Below are positions 23,135 through 34,193 of a stretch of DNA of 64,000 bases, piece after piece. Position 1 is the stretch's first letter. Each line of letters opens with the position of its first letter. The translations under genes were made by a program, and so were the position numbers. The stretch is from Paramecium octaurelia (taxonomy: Eukaryota > Ciliophora > Oligohymenophorea > Peniculida > Parameciidae): NCBI GenBank assembly GCA_905182995.1, contig CAJJDP010000070.1, forward strand, positions 66,448 to 130,447, in the 5' to 3' direction. Below the pieces are notes generated by a model. That model ran no database searches. It had not been told where the DNA came from and saw only the letters and a program-made list of their open reading frames with translations.

Positions 23135-25570
23135 ATGTCAAAAAGAAACCTTCTACAGAAACAAGATAGCAATCTATCGAGAGGATCTTTAGCCAGATAA
23201 AACACAAATCGAAACCTCGCTGGTTAGAAATCATTCTTTTCCAAATTTTCTAATACTATTTTCAAACCATAAGATGAAGGTTATATTTGAATTCTTACTT
23301 TCTAGAAATATAGTTTTTGGGTAAAGGGTAGGACTCGTGTATTCGGGTTTTATTTTATTTGCTTTTGAATTATGATGGAATGGAGCAATATTTGAAAAAA
23401 TAATCAGTCCTTGCCCCATTAAATTCATATACACCAGTGATGAACAATTTTCAAGACTTAAGTCCTATTAGAACGTAATATACACATATTATAAAAGAGA
23501 GTTGATTTACTATTTTTAAATAATATCTGTAAGAGATTTTCACGACTTTTATGTTGATTTTTATGCTACTTTTGATAAAAATAAAAATTTTTCCCTTGAG
23601 CCCCCTGAATTTAAATAACTTCTAGAAGTTGCAATTGATAAATGCGTGGGTCCTAAAAAATTTAAGGTTGTTACTGATATCTTTTTGAGCGAACCTTCAT
23701 CATATGAGAACTAATTAAATCCGAAGATCTTAGGGGAAATGATAGAGAACTTTAGAGATTTGGATAAGGAATCTAAAATTGATTATTTATTACTCTTCCC
23801 TTATATCCTTAGCTTTTTCTTGGAATATACATACTCAGAAATAAAATATCGGTAGGGTAGATTAGATTTGATGAGAGGCACTGAAATAATAAAGGGGAAA
23901 GAGGTAGAGATAAAAAACATTACAAGTTTAGTGACGATACTTAAAGAGATGGGAATAGATTATCTTCGAGATAAAAGAACTAACTGTTTGACATATCGAG
24001 ATGTCGAGAACGTTTTAATTAAATTAAAAAATATTCAGAAGTGGATAACATTTGACATAATCAAATAGATTATTAATTAATTAGCAAAATTGATGTAAGT
24101 TGATCCTAAAACTTAGAACGAAGGCAAACCTTTGAAGTTACATAAAATTGTTAATTTTTTAGCTTTGAAATTATGCATTCATTAAAATTGTTTGCACATA
24201 AGCAAGTAAGACAAGGATAAATAGAAACCACCCTCAGCATATTTAGAAGTCTTGGTCTTATGGAATACAGCTATGTATGGATAAATAATGAAAAAATAAA
24301 ATTTTGATTCATATTTTAAACAATTTCTAGAGAAACATTACTAAAATATAGAAAGTTTTACTAGAATTGAAGCCCTGAAAGTATTGGAAGCGTTTTTTAA
24401 GAAGAAATTTCAATTGATACCTAAAGATTTAATTAAGATGATTTTAGAGCAACATTCATCTTTCTAAAATAAAAGGATTATCATTTAATCACCAATTACA
24501 AAAGAAAGCTTACAAGATGAGCTTTATTAAATGATGTGTAAAGATGGATATCGAAAGTTACAGGAATATATTCGTATTAGTTATGAGGGAGTGAACAAAT
24601 CTACAAATACTGATAAGATTGCTTAATATAAAGGTCAGGGCAAAGACTTTAATGATGACCCTCAAATCAATTCTCCGATCTCAAGTGATAGACAATTAAA
24701 AACACAATAAGTTGCAGATCCTAAGAAATAACAACAATCAAAAAATAATAAAAACAATGAATCAAATTCAGAAAGTGAAAGTGAATAAGAGGTTAAACCT
24801 AAGCAAAAATTAAAAAGAGCAGTAAAGGTTATAAGCTCAGAATAGGCATTTGCATAAAAAGTTGATTAACAAAAAGATGTTTTGAAAGCATGCTTGATTA
24901 TGGATAGCTTTTTAAAAAGATAAAATTAAATGCACCAAAAAAATCTACAGAGTAAAATATCTAATTAGGGTTGTGAAACTCCAAGTAAATAGGAGAATAT
25001 AACAGAGATAAAGTTAAGTTAAAAAGATATTTAAGAATTTCAAGGGGCACCTTCTGAGTAGAATAATACTAAAGGCAATACTAAGGTTAAAGAAACCTAA
25101 TAACAAAAAGAATAGTATATTAATAATAATGAAGATCAAAAAGAATCATCGAATATGGAAGAGAAACATAAGTTATCACCTTTCCTTTTGGTTAGACCAA
25201 AAATAATCTTAAAAGATATCAAAAGACAGTCTCAATCCTAATCAGGTGATATGTTCTCAGTAGCAGGAAAAAATGATAAAAATGTTGGACCTTCAAATTT
25301 TAAGAATGCTTATTATGGAAATTTGAATACATAATCGGATGCATCAAAAATAATGAATTGGAGTGCTTCTACAAAGAGTCAAGTATTCCAATTGACAGAT
25401 GAGGTAATACACTATTAATTATATGATAGGATTTTAAGGATGATGAAGGGAAGTTCCAAGTTGTTATTGATGATGTTTAGTTATAGACATAAATTTAGAT
25501 TTAGTAAACTCAAGGAAAAAACAAAAGACCTAAGGATAGATCAACCTGTTATTATTGCTCTATTTATTGA
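23135..25570 (+). CDS. EF-hand protein, tandem paralogue A, 786 aa
   Basis: Introns at 23280-23305 (26 nt), 23475-23497 (23 nt) and 25404-25429 (26 nt). The N-terminal 110 residues are poorly conserved with the neighbour and that exon model is the least certain part. A conserved block starts SVRDFHDFYVDFYATFDKNK. Its loop D-K-N-K-N-F-S-L-E-P-P-E has the EF-hand ligand spacing (1, 3, 5, 7, 12). A helical region of about 350 residues follows, then a disordered Gln/Lys/Glu-rich tail with SNSESESEQEVKPKQK, and a short C-terminus ending CYYCSIY. The next gene (25674-28115) is a diverged tandem copy with the same order and matching intron sites. Its function is unknown; Ca2+ sensing is inferred. 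Confidence 0.74.
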
Positions 25571-25673
25571 TTTTAATCTTCATAATTAAAGATCATTTAT
25601 TTACCCTTATAAGTTAACTTTGTTATATTCTTCATCTCACAATTTATTTATAGTAAGTTGAAAAAAAAAATAC

Positions 25674-28115
25674 ATGATTTCTAGAAAAGCTACTTAATAA
25701 TCCCAATAAAATGGTGGTGATGAGAAGGATAAAAGAATACTGAATAAGTAATCTTCTTTTTTTAAATCCTTTACATCTTCAAAGAAAGGAGGCAAAGATG
25801 GTGAGGGTAGTCAATATTTTATTTAGAATAGAGTTTCAATTTTTCATTCGTACTTAGGATTGTGCATTTCATACAACACTGTACATGCTTGTCAATTTTT
25901 AAAAAGCAGACGAAGATTCTAAAAAAAGGAGCTTTTCATTATTAAGTAATTCTAAGCCAATTATGAATATGGAATCATACACAGACCTAAGTGAACTGAG
26001 ACCGTACTTATGTGTGTATTTAATTTAGAGAGCTCATATATTTTTTTACCGTTATTTCCGTGAGGGATTTACATGATTTTTATGTTGACTTTTATGCATC
26101 CTTTGATACGAATAGAAATTTCAGTTTGGAGAAGAAGGAGCTTTAAAAAATGTTATCTACAATGTTGGAACTTATTGGCCATAGGAAATTTAAGGTTTTT
26201 AGTGATCGGGCTTTGATAGAAGGGGAAGCTTTTGATGGGATATTAACTTAAAAATTGTTGGACGACATAGGGGAAAATTTTATGTTGCCAAATGAATAAA
26301 ATAAGGTCGATTACTTATTGATATTTCCATACATTTTAAGTTTCTATTTGGAATATACATATCAGGATATCAAGAATAAACAAAAACGACTGGATATCAT
26401 CAAGGGAACTGAGATCATCAGAGGGAAAGAAGTAGAAATTAAAAATATTACAAGTCTTATTTCAATTTTAAAAGAGATGGGAATTGATTATTTAAAAGAG
26501 AAAAATACTTATAAAATTTCCTTTAGAGATGTTGAAAATATTTTATTAAAATTTAAGAATATTTAATAATGGATTACTTTTGAAGTGATCTAGTAGATTT
26601 TGTAATCATTAAGTAAGGTCATGTAAGTGGATGAAAAAACACAAGAAGAAACAAGGAAATTAAAGATTCACAAAATTATTGATTTTGTAGCATTAAAATT
26701 ATGTATTCATTAGAGTTGTCTTAGAATCAAAAAAGCAAAGAAGAATCCTAATTAATCTATGTTTCTAGAAGTAAAGTTTATTATTAAAAATAGGTATTAG
26801 TGTTATGGAATTGTGCTTAGTTTGCTAAATATGCAGAAAAATAATTTTTGACTTTGAAATTTTCTAGATTTCTTAATGAACAATATTTAGAGAAAGAATC
26901 ATTCGCCAGATAGGATATGTAGAAGTGTTTGGAAAAATTTTTCAAAAAATCCTATTAGTTAATGCCTAAAAAGTAAATATATGAAATCATTCAATGTCAT
27001 CATCTTTTTGCAGATAAAAATATCGTCAAGAATAATTCTATTGAACGAGAAGACTTTAAAAACTCACTTCATACTATGATCTGTGCTGATGGTTACAATA
27101 AGTTAAAATAATATGTCAAGATCATCTTTGATGGCATTACCAAGCATACAAATACAACAACATAATATTAAAATTATGGTAAAGACTTAGATGCTGAGAG
27201 TAATTAAGGTGGAATATCATCTTAAAGGTAGTTAGGAGAGAGATAAAATACATCATAAATACACATATCATAATAATAATAATAATAAAAAAAGGAAAAA
27301 GCAAAAGAAGTGAGTAGTAGTGATTCAAGTAGTAATGAGGAATAAGTTATAACAGCAAAGCCTAGTCAGAAATTTAAGACAGCAGTCAAAGCCATTTAAT
27401 CAGGAAATTTAATAATGAGAGAAAAAAATGAAAGCAAAGATATATTAAAAGCTTGTTTAATGATGGATAGCTTTCTTAAGCGTTAAACTTAAAGAATAAA
27501 GAACTATGTTAAAGTATCCAAATCTGTAAACATATCTGTAGTGAAATCTGATTTAAAGCAGTTAGATAAATCATTAATGGAAATGGATGAACAAAAAGAT
27601 CTATTTGATCCATCCGAAATGTTGAATAGAAAAAGATAAGAACAGAAAATTAAAGAAACACATAATATCAAAAAAGAAAAAGAAACTAAAATTTGGGAGA
27701 AAAGCAATTTGCCTTCGGAAAAGAAATCAGAAGAAGACATAGAGGGAGTTAGTACTTAGGTTGAATAACCTATAGAAAATACGAATGAACTCAAATTCCC
27801 AGATTCTAAAGAAAAGAGAAAATTAAATCGGTTTGAAGTAGCTAATGAATTGCAAATGGTTTTAGGAAAATCAAATAGCGATTTTGGCCCGACAAATTTT
27901 AAACAAGCCATCAGATTATAATCAGCTAATCAAATTGTGTAGCCTGTAAAATTATCTAAACAACATGATGTAACCAATATCATATTATGTATTAGGAACA
28001 AGATCATTTAGTAATAATAGATGAAAGTGTTTTAGAGAATTTAATTAGACGTAATTAATAATAAGAAAGAGTAAGGAAATCGACTAGGGATGACTGTCAA
28101 TGTTTAATTTATTGA
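25674..28115 (+). CDS. EF-hand protein, tandem paralogue B, 773 aa
   Basis: Introns at 25807-25826 (20 nt), 25881-25906 (26 nt), 26004-26028 (25 nt), about 26776-26798 (23 nt) and about 27975-28000 (26 nt). It shares with paralogue A the block SVRDLHDFYVDFYASFDTNR with an EF loop D-T-N-R-N-F-S-L-E-K-K-E, then EIIRGKEVEIKNITSLISIL and GIDYLKEKNTYKISFRDVEN. It also shares LMMDSFLKRQ near the Gln-rich linker and an acidic C-terminus ending CQCLIY. Splicing at about 27975 is needed to reach that acidic ending; unspliced, the frame runs on through DNA that belongs to an antisense gene. Divergence is considerable, so the duplication is old. Confidence 0.74.
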
Positions 28116-28366
28116 AGTTTTAATGTATGAATATAAATTAAGTATTAAACTAAGAAATATTATTCTTTATATTCCAATTAATCACCAGAAAGTTGAGTAA
28201 AATTTTAAGTAATTTATACTCCATTTCACTTTTGATAATTTGAGAAATTAAAAAGACTAGCATTTAGATCATAACAGAATCCAGACTAGAAGAATAGGTA
28301 TATAGTTATGTATATGCAGATTTGGATTAAATATAATCAATAATTATTTAAATGAATTGTAGCTTT

Positions 28367-28630
28367 TCATAATTTAAATTTCCTTAGTGTTTCAAAATAC
28401 AAAGACAATTCTTGCTAGAGAATCAAGAGTTTTTATTTTTATTAATCTTCTTCGATCATCACATTCTTAAACTTTCTCAAATATTATTCTTCTCGATTGT
28501 ACATTGAACAAGAGCAATCCAAAGTTGTATTGGTAAATAAATTACAAGGATCACCTGCGATTGGCATTATTAATGGGGATTTTGTCTTAACAAAATAAAA
28601 CTCTTCAATAATTGGCATTTTTCTATTCAT
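28367..28630 (-). CDS. Small hypothetical protein, 87 aa
   Basis: Single-exon frame on the minus strand, 88 codons. It opens MNRKMPIIEEFYFVKTKSPL, then GDPCNLFTNTTLDCSCSMYN with three Cys, then a charged helix (REEQYLRKFKNVMIEEDQQK). The composition is clearly more protein-like than the long plus-strand frame that overlaps it. It is convergent with the paralogue B gene, 250 bp away. No family is recognised. Confidence 0.6.
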
Positions 28631-29051
28631 TACTTTAATTAATTAAAACAAATCAAGAAAAATAAACCAGAAATCATAAACTTATAGAATTCTTACAACA
28701 ATGCAAAAACGAATTATAATACTCTTTATTAAAATAGGAATCCAAACAAAAAATTAAGCAACATTTTTTCATTACTAACCTTTTTCATATTCCCAATATC
28801 ATTCTAAATTCTAATAAATTCTCAGTTAATTTTTTTACCAATATTTACAATTATTTAAACTGGCTAACAAAGCCCGATCAAAAATTTAGATAGAAAAATA
28901 AAACAAACTATTTTTCTTGAATTATCAGTGTTTAAATGGAACTAATAACTAAACTTTAAGAGGATCTTGAAATCTGCACATAAATGTTAATGTTTTTATA
29001 TATAAATCTAATAGCAGAATTTACTCAGATATTAATATATAAATAATTAAA

Positions 29052-29916
29052 ATGCCTCCAAAAAAGTAAAAGATTGATCAATTTTTCGAATCAAAGGAAA
29101 AAAAATCAGAAAAAAAGGAATAGCAATAAAATAATGCTTCTAAAATTATTGAGGAGGAATACAAAGTACTTCTTTTCATAAATGTATAAGCCTGTCCCTG
29201 AAGGTATTGTTCCTTTTGATGATTTTTATAATGGCTTGTTCAGTTGGTAAAAGAGTTTAAAAAGCTAAGAAGCCAACCTCAAACACATTTATGAATTCAT
29301 CAAAAAAGAATATTAGACTAATACATGTTACCCTCCATTTGAGAAAATATTCAATGCATTCCAACTTACTCCCATCAACAAGATTAAAGTGGTAATCGTT
29401 GGACAAGACCCTTACATCAATTAAAATGAAGCTATGGGATTGTGTTTCTCAGTCCCTCGTTCATAGACAAAGATACCTCCCAGCCTAAAAAATATTTATA
29501 AATTACTTCAGACTGATATAAAAGGATTTACCACTCCAAATCATGGTGATCTTACCAAATGGGCTCAATAAGGAGTATTTTTACTTAATACAGTGTTGAC
29601 TGTTGAAGCTGGAAAGTCTAATTCACATAAGGATTGCGGGTGGATCAAATTTACAGATTAAGTGATTGAAGTTATCAATAAAGAATGCAGTGGATTAGTT
29701 TTCTTATTGTGGGGATTGCCAGCCTAAAAGAAGGCCAAGGGAGTGGATAGAAAAAAACATTACGTATTAGAAACAGTTCATCCAAGTCCATTGTCCGCAA
29801 AAAATGGTTTCTTTGAGTCAAGTAATAAAATATTTAAATGATTAGATCACTTCTCAAAGTGTAATTAATATTTAATTCAGAATGGAAAAGAACCCATCGA
29901 TTGGACTTTGGATTGA
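29052..29916 (+). CDS. UNG: Uracil-DNA glycosylase, family 1, with PIP box
   Basis: Protein of 271 aa with introns 29166-29190 (25 nt) and 29822-29845 (24 nt). The catalytic signatures read [20 protein letters not shown] (water-activating Asp and uracil-stacking Tyr kept), [20 protein letters not shown], and [20 protein letters not shown]. The enzyme removes uracil from DNA to start base-excision repair. The first 20 residues hold a PIP box, QKIDQFFE (Q-x-x-I-x-x-F-F), after MPPKK, so this is the nuclear, PCNA-binding UNG2-type form. The usual DPYHG is DPYIN here, so the family His and Gly after Tyr are replaced. The last exon restores [10 protein letters not shown], the normal family ending. 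Confidence 0.93.
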
Positions 29917-30447
29917 TAATATAAAATTATAAATGAAAATTTGGTGTTTTGGATTGTTCTTTATATATAATAAATTTAAATTCATTTGAGTATAAGATTT
30001 CAATATTGTAACTAAAATAATCTGTGCATGTAATTTACTTGTTCTGAGTGAAATAGCATTTAACTTGTAGTATAATATTAACTACTGGGTATCTAATAGT
30101 ATGTTTCAAGCTGAAGATTAGATTGGGATTTAAGCGAAATATTGATGGCATAACAGACATTTCAGAATATAAATGATTCAAGAACTAAACTATTTTAATG
30201 GTTTTTCATGAGACTCTTATAACTGAGTTCTTTTAAACAAATAGATATTTCATGCAATTTAAAATAAAATAATCTTAGAGTACTTAAATGAAAATCATTT
30301 ATTTAAGAAAAAATCAACATACATTGTGAATAAGCAATAAAAATGAGCAGAAATTGATACAAATTATGAATAAATGAATGGTATTGGTTTTAATATGAAT
30401 ATGGCTGATAAATTTTTGACTATCGTTAATAAATTTAAAATATCAAA
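29917..30447. other. Intergenic, about 530 bp
   Basis: AT-rich spacer with TGA in all plus frames and only short open stretches on the minus strand. No gene or RNA is supported. Confidence 0.4.
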
Positions 30448-31433
30448 ATGGATGAATACATTACGGTAATTAAGTATTAATAGTGTAGTAGAATTACAGG
30501 GAATTGGAGAAATTGATAGATGGAATTCCTGTTCCAGATATTACGGTATCTTCCATGTCACAATAATCTGATCGACTGACTCCTTAATCAAAGAAAAAAT
30601 AATCTCTAACAAGGGAACAAGTTCAACGCATTCTAAGAAGAACAACTGAGTAGACTTAAATCCCAGTAAACAAATAGAAGGTCTTTACTATGCAGACCTT
30701 TAATTGTAAGGAGAATTCAAATGATGAATAAATGCTTAAAATGATGAAATAAAAGGAAGGAAAGGGTAATTCAGAACTATAGATATTGCAACACTAAATT
30801 AAGGAATAACAGAAAGTTATTGAGCAATAAATTCATCAAATTGGATAAATAAACATTAAAATTGAATATCTGACAAATGAATTGTAGGATAATTAAGAGA
30901 AAAGACAAGCTGATGCTAAAAAAGTGTTACAATTATAATAAGTTAATGAATAATAACAATAAATAATTGAAGATTTACGCAATGAGTTGTCAATGGCTAA
31001 AAGAGTTAGTTCATAATAGTAAAATAAGGAATAAGATTCAATGAATTAAATTAGCTTATTGAAATCAAAAATCAATTGTTTAGAATCAGAGATCAATAGA
31101 ACTAGGACCACTTTTACACTCACATCTCCTAAAAATGATACTATGCAGACAGATGTATTCTCAAATAGAATTGATCCAGAATTACTTAGTGAAGAAGAAA
31201 CTTTAACTGTCTTGTTCAGTCTATTGGGTAGGGTTTCAAAGAGTTAAAGGATGTCATATTTATTAAATAGAAATGCAGATTTCAAATTCTTAATTAAATG
31301 TAAACGTAGTCAACCAAGCGTGAATAAAATCTCAATTCTATAAAATAGTAAGTCGATGTGCGATAGAAAATTATCATATAATCATGAAAATTTTAAACAG
31401 ATAGTTAAAAATGTGGGTATCAAAAACCAATGA
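30448..31433 (+). CDS. Coiled-coil protein, 320 aa
   Basis: One 23-nt intron at 30466-30488 joins MDEYIT to QNYRELEKLIDGIPVP. A Lys/Gln-rich basic region around residues 35-90 is followed by a coiled coil of about 110 residues (KEQQKVIEQQIHQIGQINIK, and on to IIEDLRNELSMAKRV). A more structured tail follows, containing SEEETLTVLFSLLGRVSKSQ. No named domain is recognised. A cytoskeletal or vesicle-tether role is possible but not shown. Confidence 0.72.
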
Positions 31434-31470
31434 ATTATACTTTATCTATTTATTTATATTTATATTAATA

Positions 31471-31888
31471 ATGTTTTTAGATTGCAATATTATTGAAAAC
31501 AGCGATGAGGATGAAACTCCAAACATTTGTTTAGATACCTTTGGCTTGAGCCAAGAATTAGATTAAAAAGTATAATTTATTTAATTGATAGAAAAGTAAA
31601 AATAAGTCCTCAAGAAAAATAAAAATTATACAAAAAATCTAGGAGTAGGAAATGCTTAATATGATTCCCATGATATTGATTTGAGTGCATTTATTATCGA
31701 AAAGCAAACATTTATTTAAGATAATGAATAATTAAGAGGATCGGTTGAATTAAATGTAGATCCTTAATTATTTGATGTTGCTTAATTTGATCCATTATAG
31801 TAATAAGAAGAAGAAGAACATGAATAAACTACCTAAACTATATTTAAATAACAAAAAGAAGAAAATAAACTAAATTTATAATAATAGC

Positions 31889-31944
<56 letters not shown>

Positions 31945-32804
31945 GAAAAGATATAAAATTAATAACAATAAGAATAACAATAATAAGAATAATAGGAATG
32001 TGTTATAGATATATGTAATTTTGAAGAAATTTCTGTTTAAGATTTAATAGCTATTCCTCCTATATCTCCATACGCTGAAAAAATCACTTAGATACATTTG
32101 CCAGATTATTTACATAATTTTCTTATTACTCCAATCCCTAATGAAGGGATGTTTTAGTGCACAATATAAAGAGACAAATCTGGACTTAATAGATTTGTTC
32201 CAAAATACAGAATGTATTGGAGTCATAATGGCTAATTTTTGCTTGCTGCAAGAAAGGTCTTAAATAAAAATAAATATATTATCACATAAGATGGAGATTT
32301 TAAACAAAAAGATGAGTTGCTGATGTTAGGTAAAGTTGTACAAAGTTAATAATCAAAGGCTGATTATAATTTATTTGATAATGGAGTAAAAAAGAAGGAG
32401 TAAAGTAAATTCAAAAAATTGAGGACATAATTAGGTAGTGTGTTTTTTGATACTACTTTTGAAAGTTAGACTCGACCAAGGAAAATAGTTTTAGCAATAA
32501 GAAAAAGTGAAAAGGAAACCCTATAATTTGTTAGTCGTAAACCTTAGGTTATTATAACAGGGGCATGTAAATATTATAGAAATTATTAGAAAAATTATAT
32601 ACTCTTGATTTCTTCGGAAGAGTGAAAAAACCATCAATAAAGAATTTTTAATTGGTATTAAAAAATGATGATAAGGATGTGATATATGTGTAATTTGGAA
32701 AAATTGATAAGAATCGATTTAATTTGGATTTCATGAGTCCTTTAAGTCCCTTAGTAGCTATGTAGTTGGCTTTATGCAATTTGAATTTCGCAGGGAAAGC
32801 ATGA
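31471..32804 (+). CDS. Tubby-like protein (TULP) with poly-Gln tract
   Basis: Protein of 436 aa with one 23-nt intron at 32567-32589. The N-terminal 190 residues are acidic and Gln-rich, including 22 Gln in a row, of which 18 are a perfect TAA run. The C-terminal Tubby domain starts QCTIQRDKSGLNRFVPKYRM and continues FLLAARKVLNKNKYIITQDG, LGSVFFDTTFES.TRPRK, TLDFFGRVKKPSIKNFQLVL, VIYVQFGKIDKNRFNLDFMS and SPLVAMQLALCNLNFAGKA. These match the beta-barrel, GRV/KNFQ and final hydrophobic-helix signatures of Tubby. Tubby domains bind PI(4,5)P2, and TULPs carry membrane cargo into cilia with IFT-A, which suits a ciliate. The intron sits just before the GRV strand. Confidence 0.92.
31891..31944 (+). 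repeat. TAA trinucleotide microsatellite, 18 units
   Basis: A perfect run of 18 TAA triplets, in frame within the Tubby gene. Four further Gln codons (three of them TAA/TAG) precede it. In the standard code this would be an array of stops; here it encodes poly-Gln. It is likely unstable in length by slippage. Confidence 0.95.
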
Positions 32805-32853
32805 TTTTATATTTTTGAATTATTAATATATATACATTAATATATAAGATAAA

Positions 32854-34129
32854 ATGGATGAATAAAGGCAAAACAAAATCATATTAAAAGTATTATGTTC
32901 TTTAGAATTAGATTTTAGTAAAATAAGCTTTGATACAGTAATATTTAATTAACATAAATGTGTGTTGTCTTTTGAATGATTACTTTTATACCATTGCTTT
33001 AAATGGTTTAGCAATAATTTTCATCGCTTTTGTATATCATATAGTTCCTTTGAAGAGTAGTAAGATAAAATACATTGTGGAATATTCGTTGCTGGCTGGT
33101 GTGCAAGTAAGAATATAGGAGATAATAGATTCTTGCTATTTTTATGAAGGATTTACTAATATATTTGGCAAGTTCATTATTAGGTTTATCAATTCTTTCA
33201 GTGCTATTTAAGATTTGCAGAACTCAGTTGAACGTTGACCAATCACTGGGACTTTTTAAATTAGTAATTATATATAGTTTAATAGTTGAAAGTGTGTAGG
33301 AATGTTGAAATGTTTTTTAAGTTTGCAGCTTTTATTTTTATCACTGCATTTAAATTCTGTATTGCCATGGAGCTGGATGTAGATATTTGTTATATTGTGG
33401 TTTATTTTAGTTTGTGGTTTACTATTTTAAATTTGCATGATTTTGAATTTATTGTATAAAACTCTGAAAAGATTCAATTATTCACTTGAAAGAAGAAACA
33501 GCACAAATTTAAAATATTATGGTGGAATTTGGTATACAATATAATTGCATTGTCTAACATTCAACCCATTCTTTACTTTATTGAACTTTTGTCTCACAAT
33601 GGACTAGAATTTTACTATGATCTACCTACCGATAATGTGCATAATTGGATGGGTAGTAATGATGATTGTGTCATTCATTATTCGTAAAGAAGTAAAGTAA
33701 CAGTAAATAGACAATAAGATAATATTATTAGTAAATTAACAATATGATCCCATAAGTTGGCACCTCCGAAAATGAAGTGTTCATGAATGAGGGCATTCCC
33801 AAGTATCTAATGAAGATATCTTCCACTTATTTCCAATAAACTGACAAGCCATTTGAAATTCTATCTACATCTCCTCGTAAATCAAATGATGCTGATATGA
33901 AATGTTTGATATGTTTTGAAAATGAGAGTGGATACGTACTTATGAATTGTGGACATGGTATTCATATCAAACTATATTTGCAGGTGGTTTATGTCTGAAA
34001 TGTGCATCAAATCTTCTCTTGAAGAATAAAGAATGCTATTTATGTCGTTAACCTATTATGAAAGTATTCTAAATCTAAAAGAACAATTTTAACTTCGTTG
34101 AAGTCATAGGAATTATAGAAACATAATGA
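32854..34129 (+). CDS. Multi-TM protein with C-terminal RING finger
   Basis: Protein of 385 aa. Five short introns (22, 22, 26, 22, 26 nt) total 118 nt and leave exactly 386 codons. About seven hydrophobic helices occupy residues 20-285 (for example TIALNGLAIIFIAFVYHIV and WMQIFVILWFILVCGLLF). A RING finger sits near residues 310-365: CLICFENESGYVLMNCGHGG, then LCLKCASNLLLKNKECYLCR. This gives C-x2-C, C-x-H, C-x2-C and C-x2-C spacing, a C3HC4 RING. Such proteins are membrane E3 ubiquitin ligases; substrates cannot be inferred. It is paralogous to the gene at 43018-44892. Confidence 0.8.
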
Positions 34130-34193
34130 ATTAGATCTTTATTTAATATATATATATAGATATTGAATATATTCTTAATAAACAACTACTCTA

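Noticed and set aside
28116..28920. Extension of paralogue B by about 270 residues
   Set aside because: It needs skipping of a good 26-nt intron that gives an acidic ending parallel to paralogue A. Its composition is odd and it lies antisense to a better gene.
31891..31944. TAA array as a cluster of stop codons or a non-coding satellite
   Set aside because: It lies in frame between clear Tubby-gene coding sequence, and TAA is Gln throughout this window.
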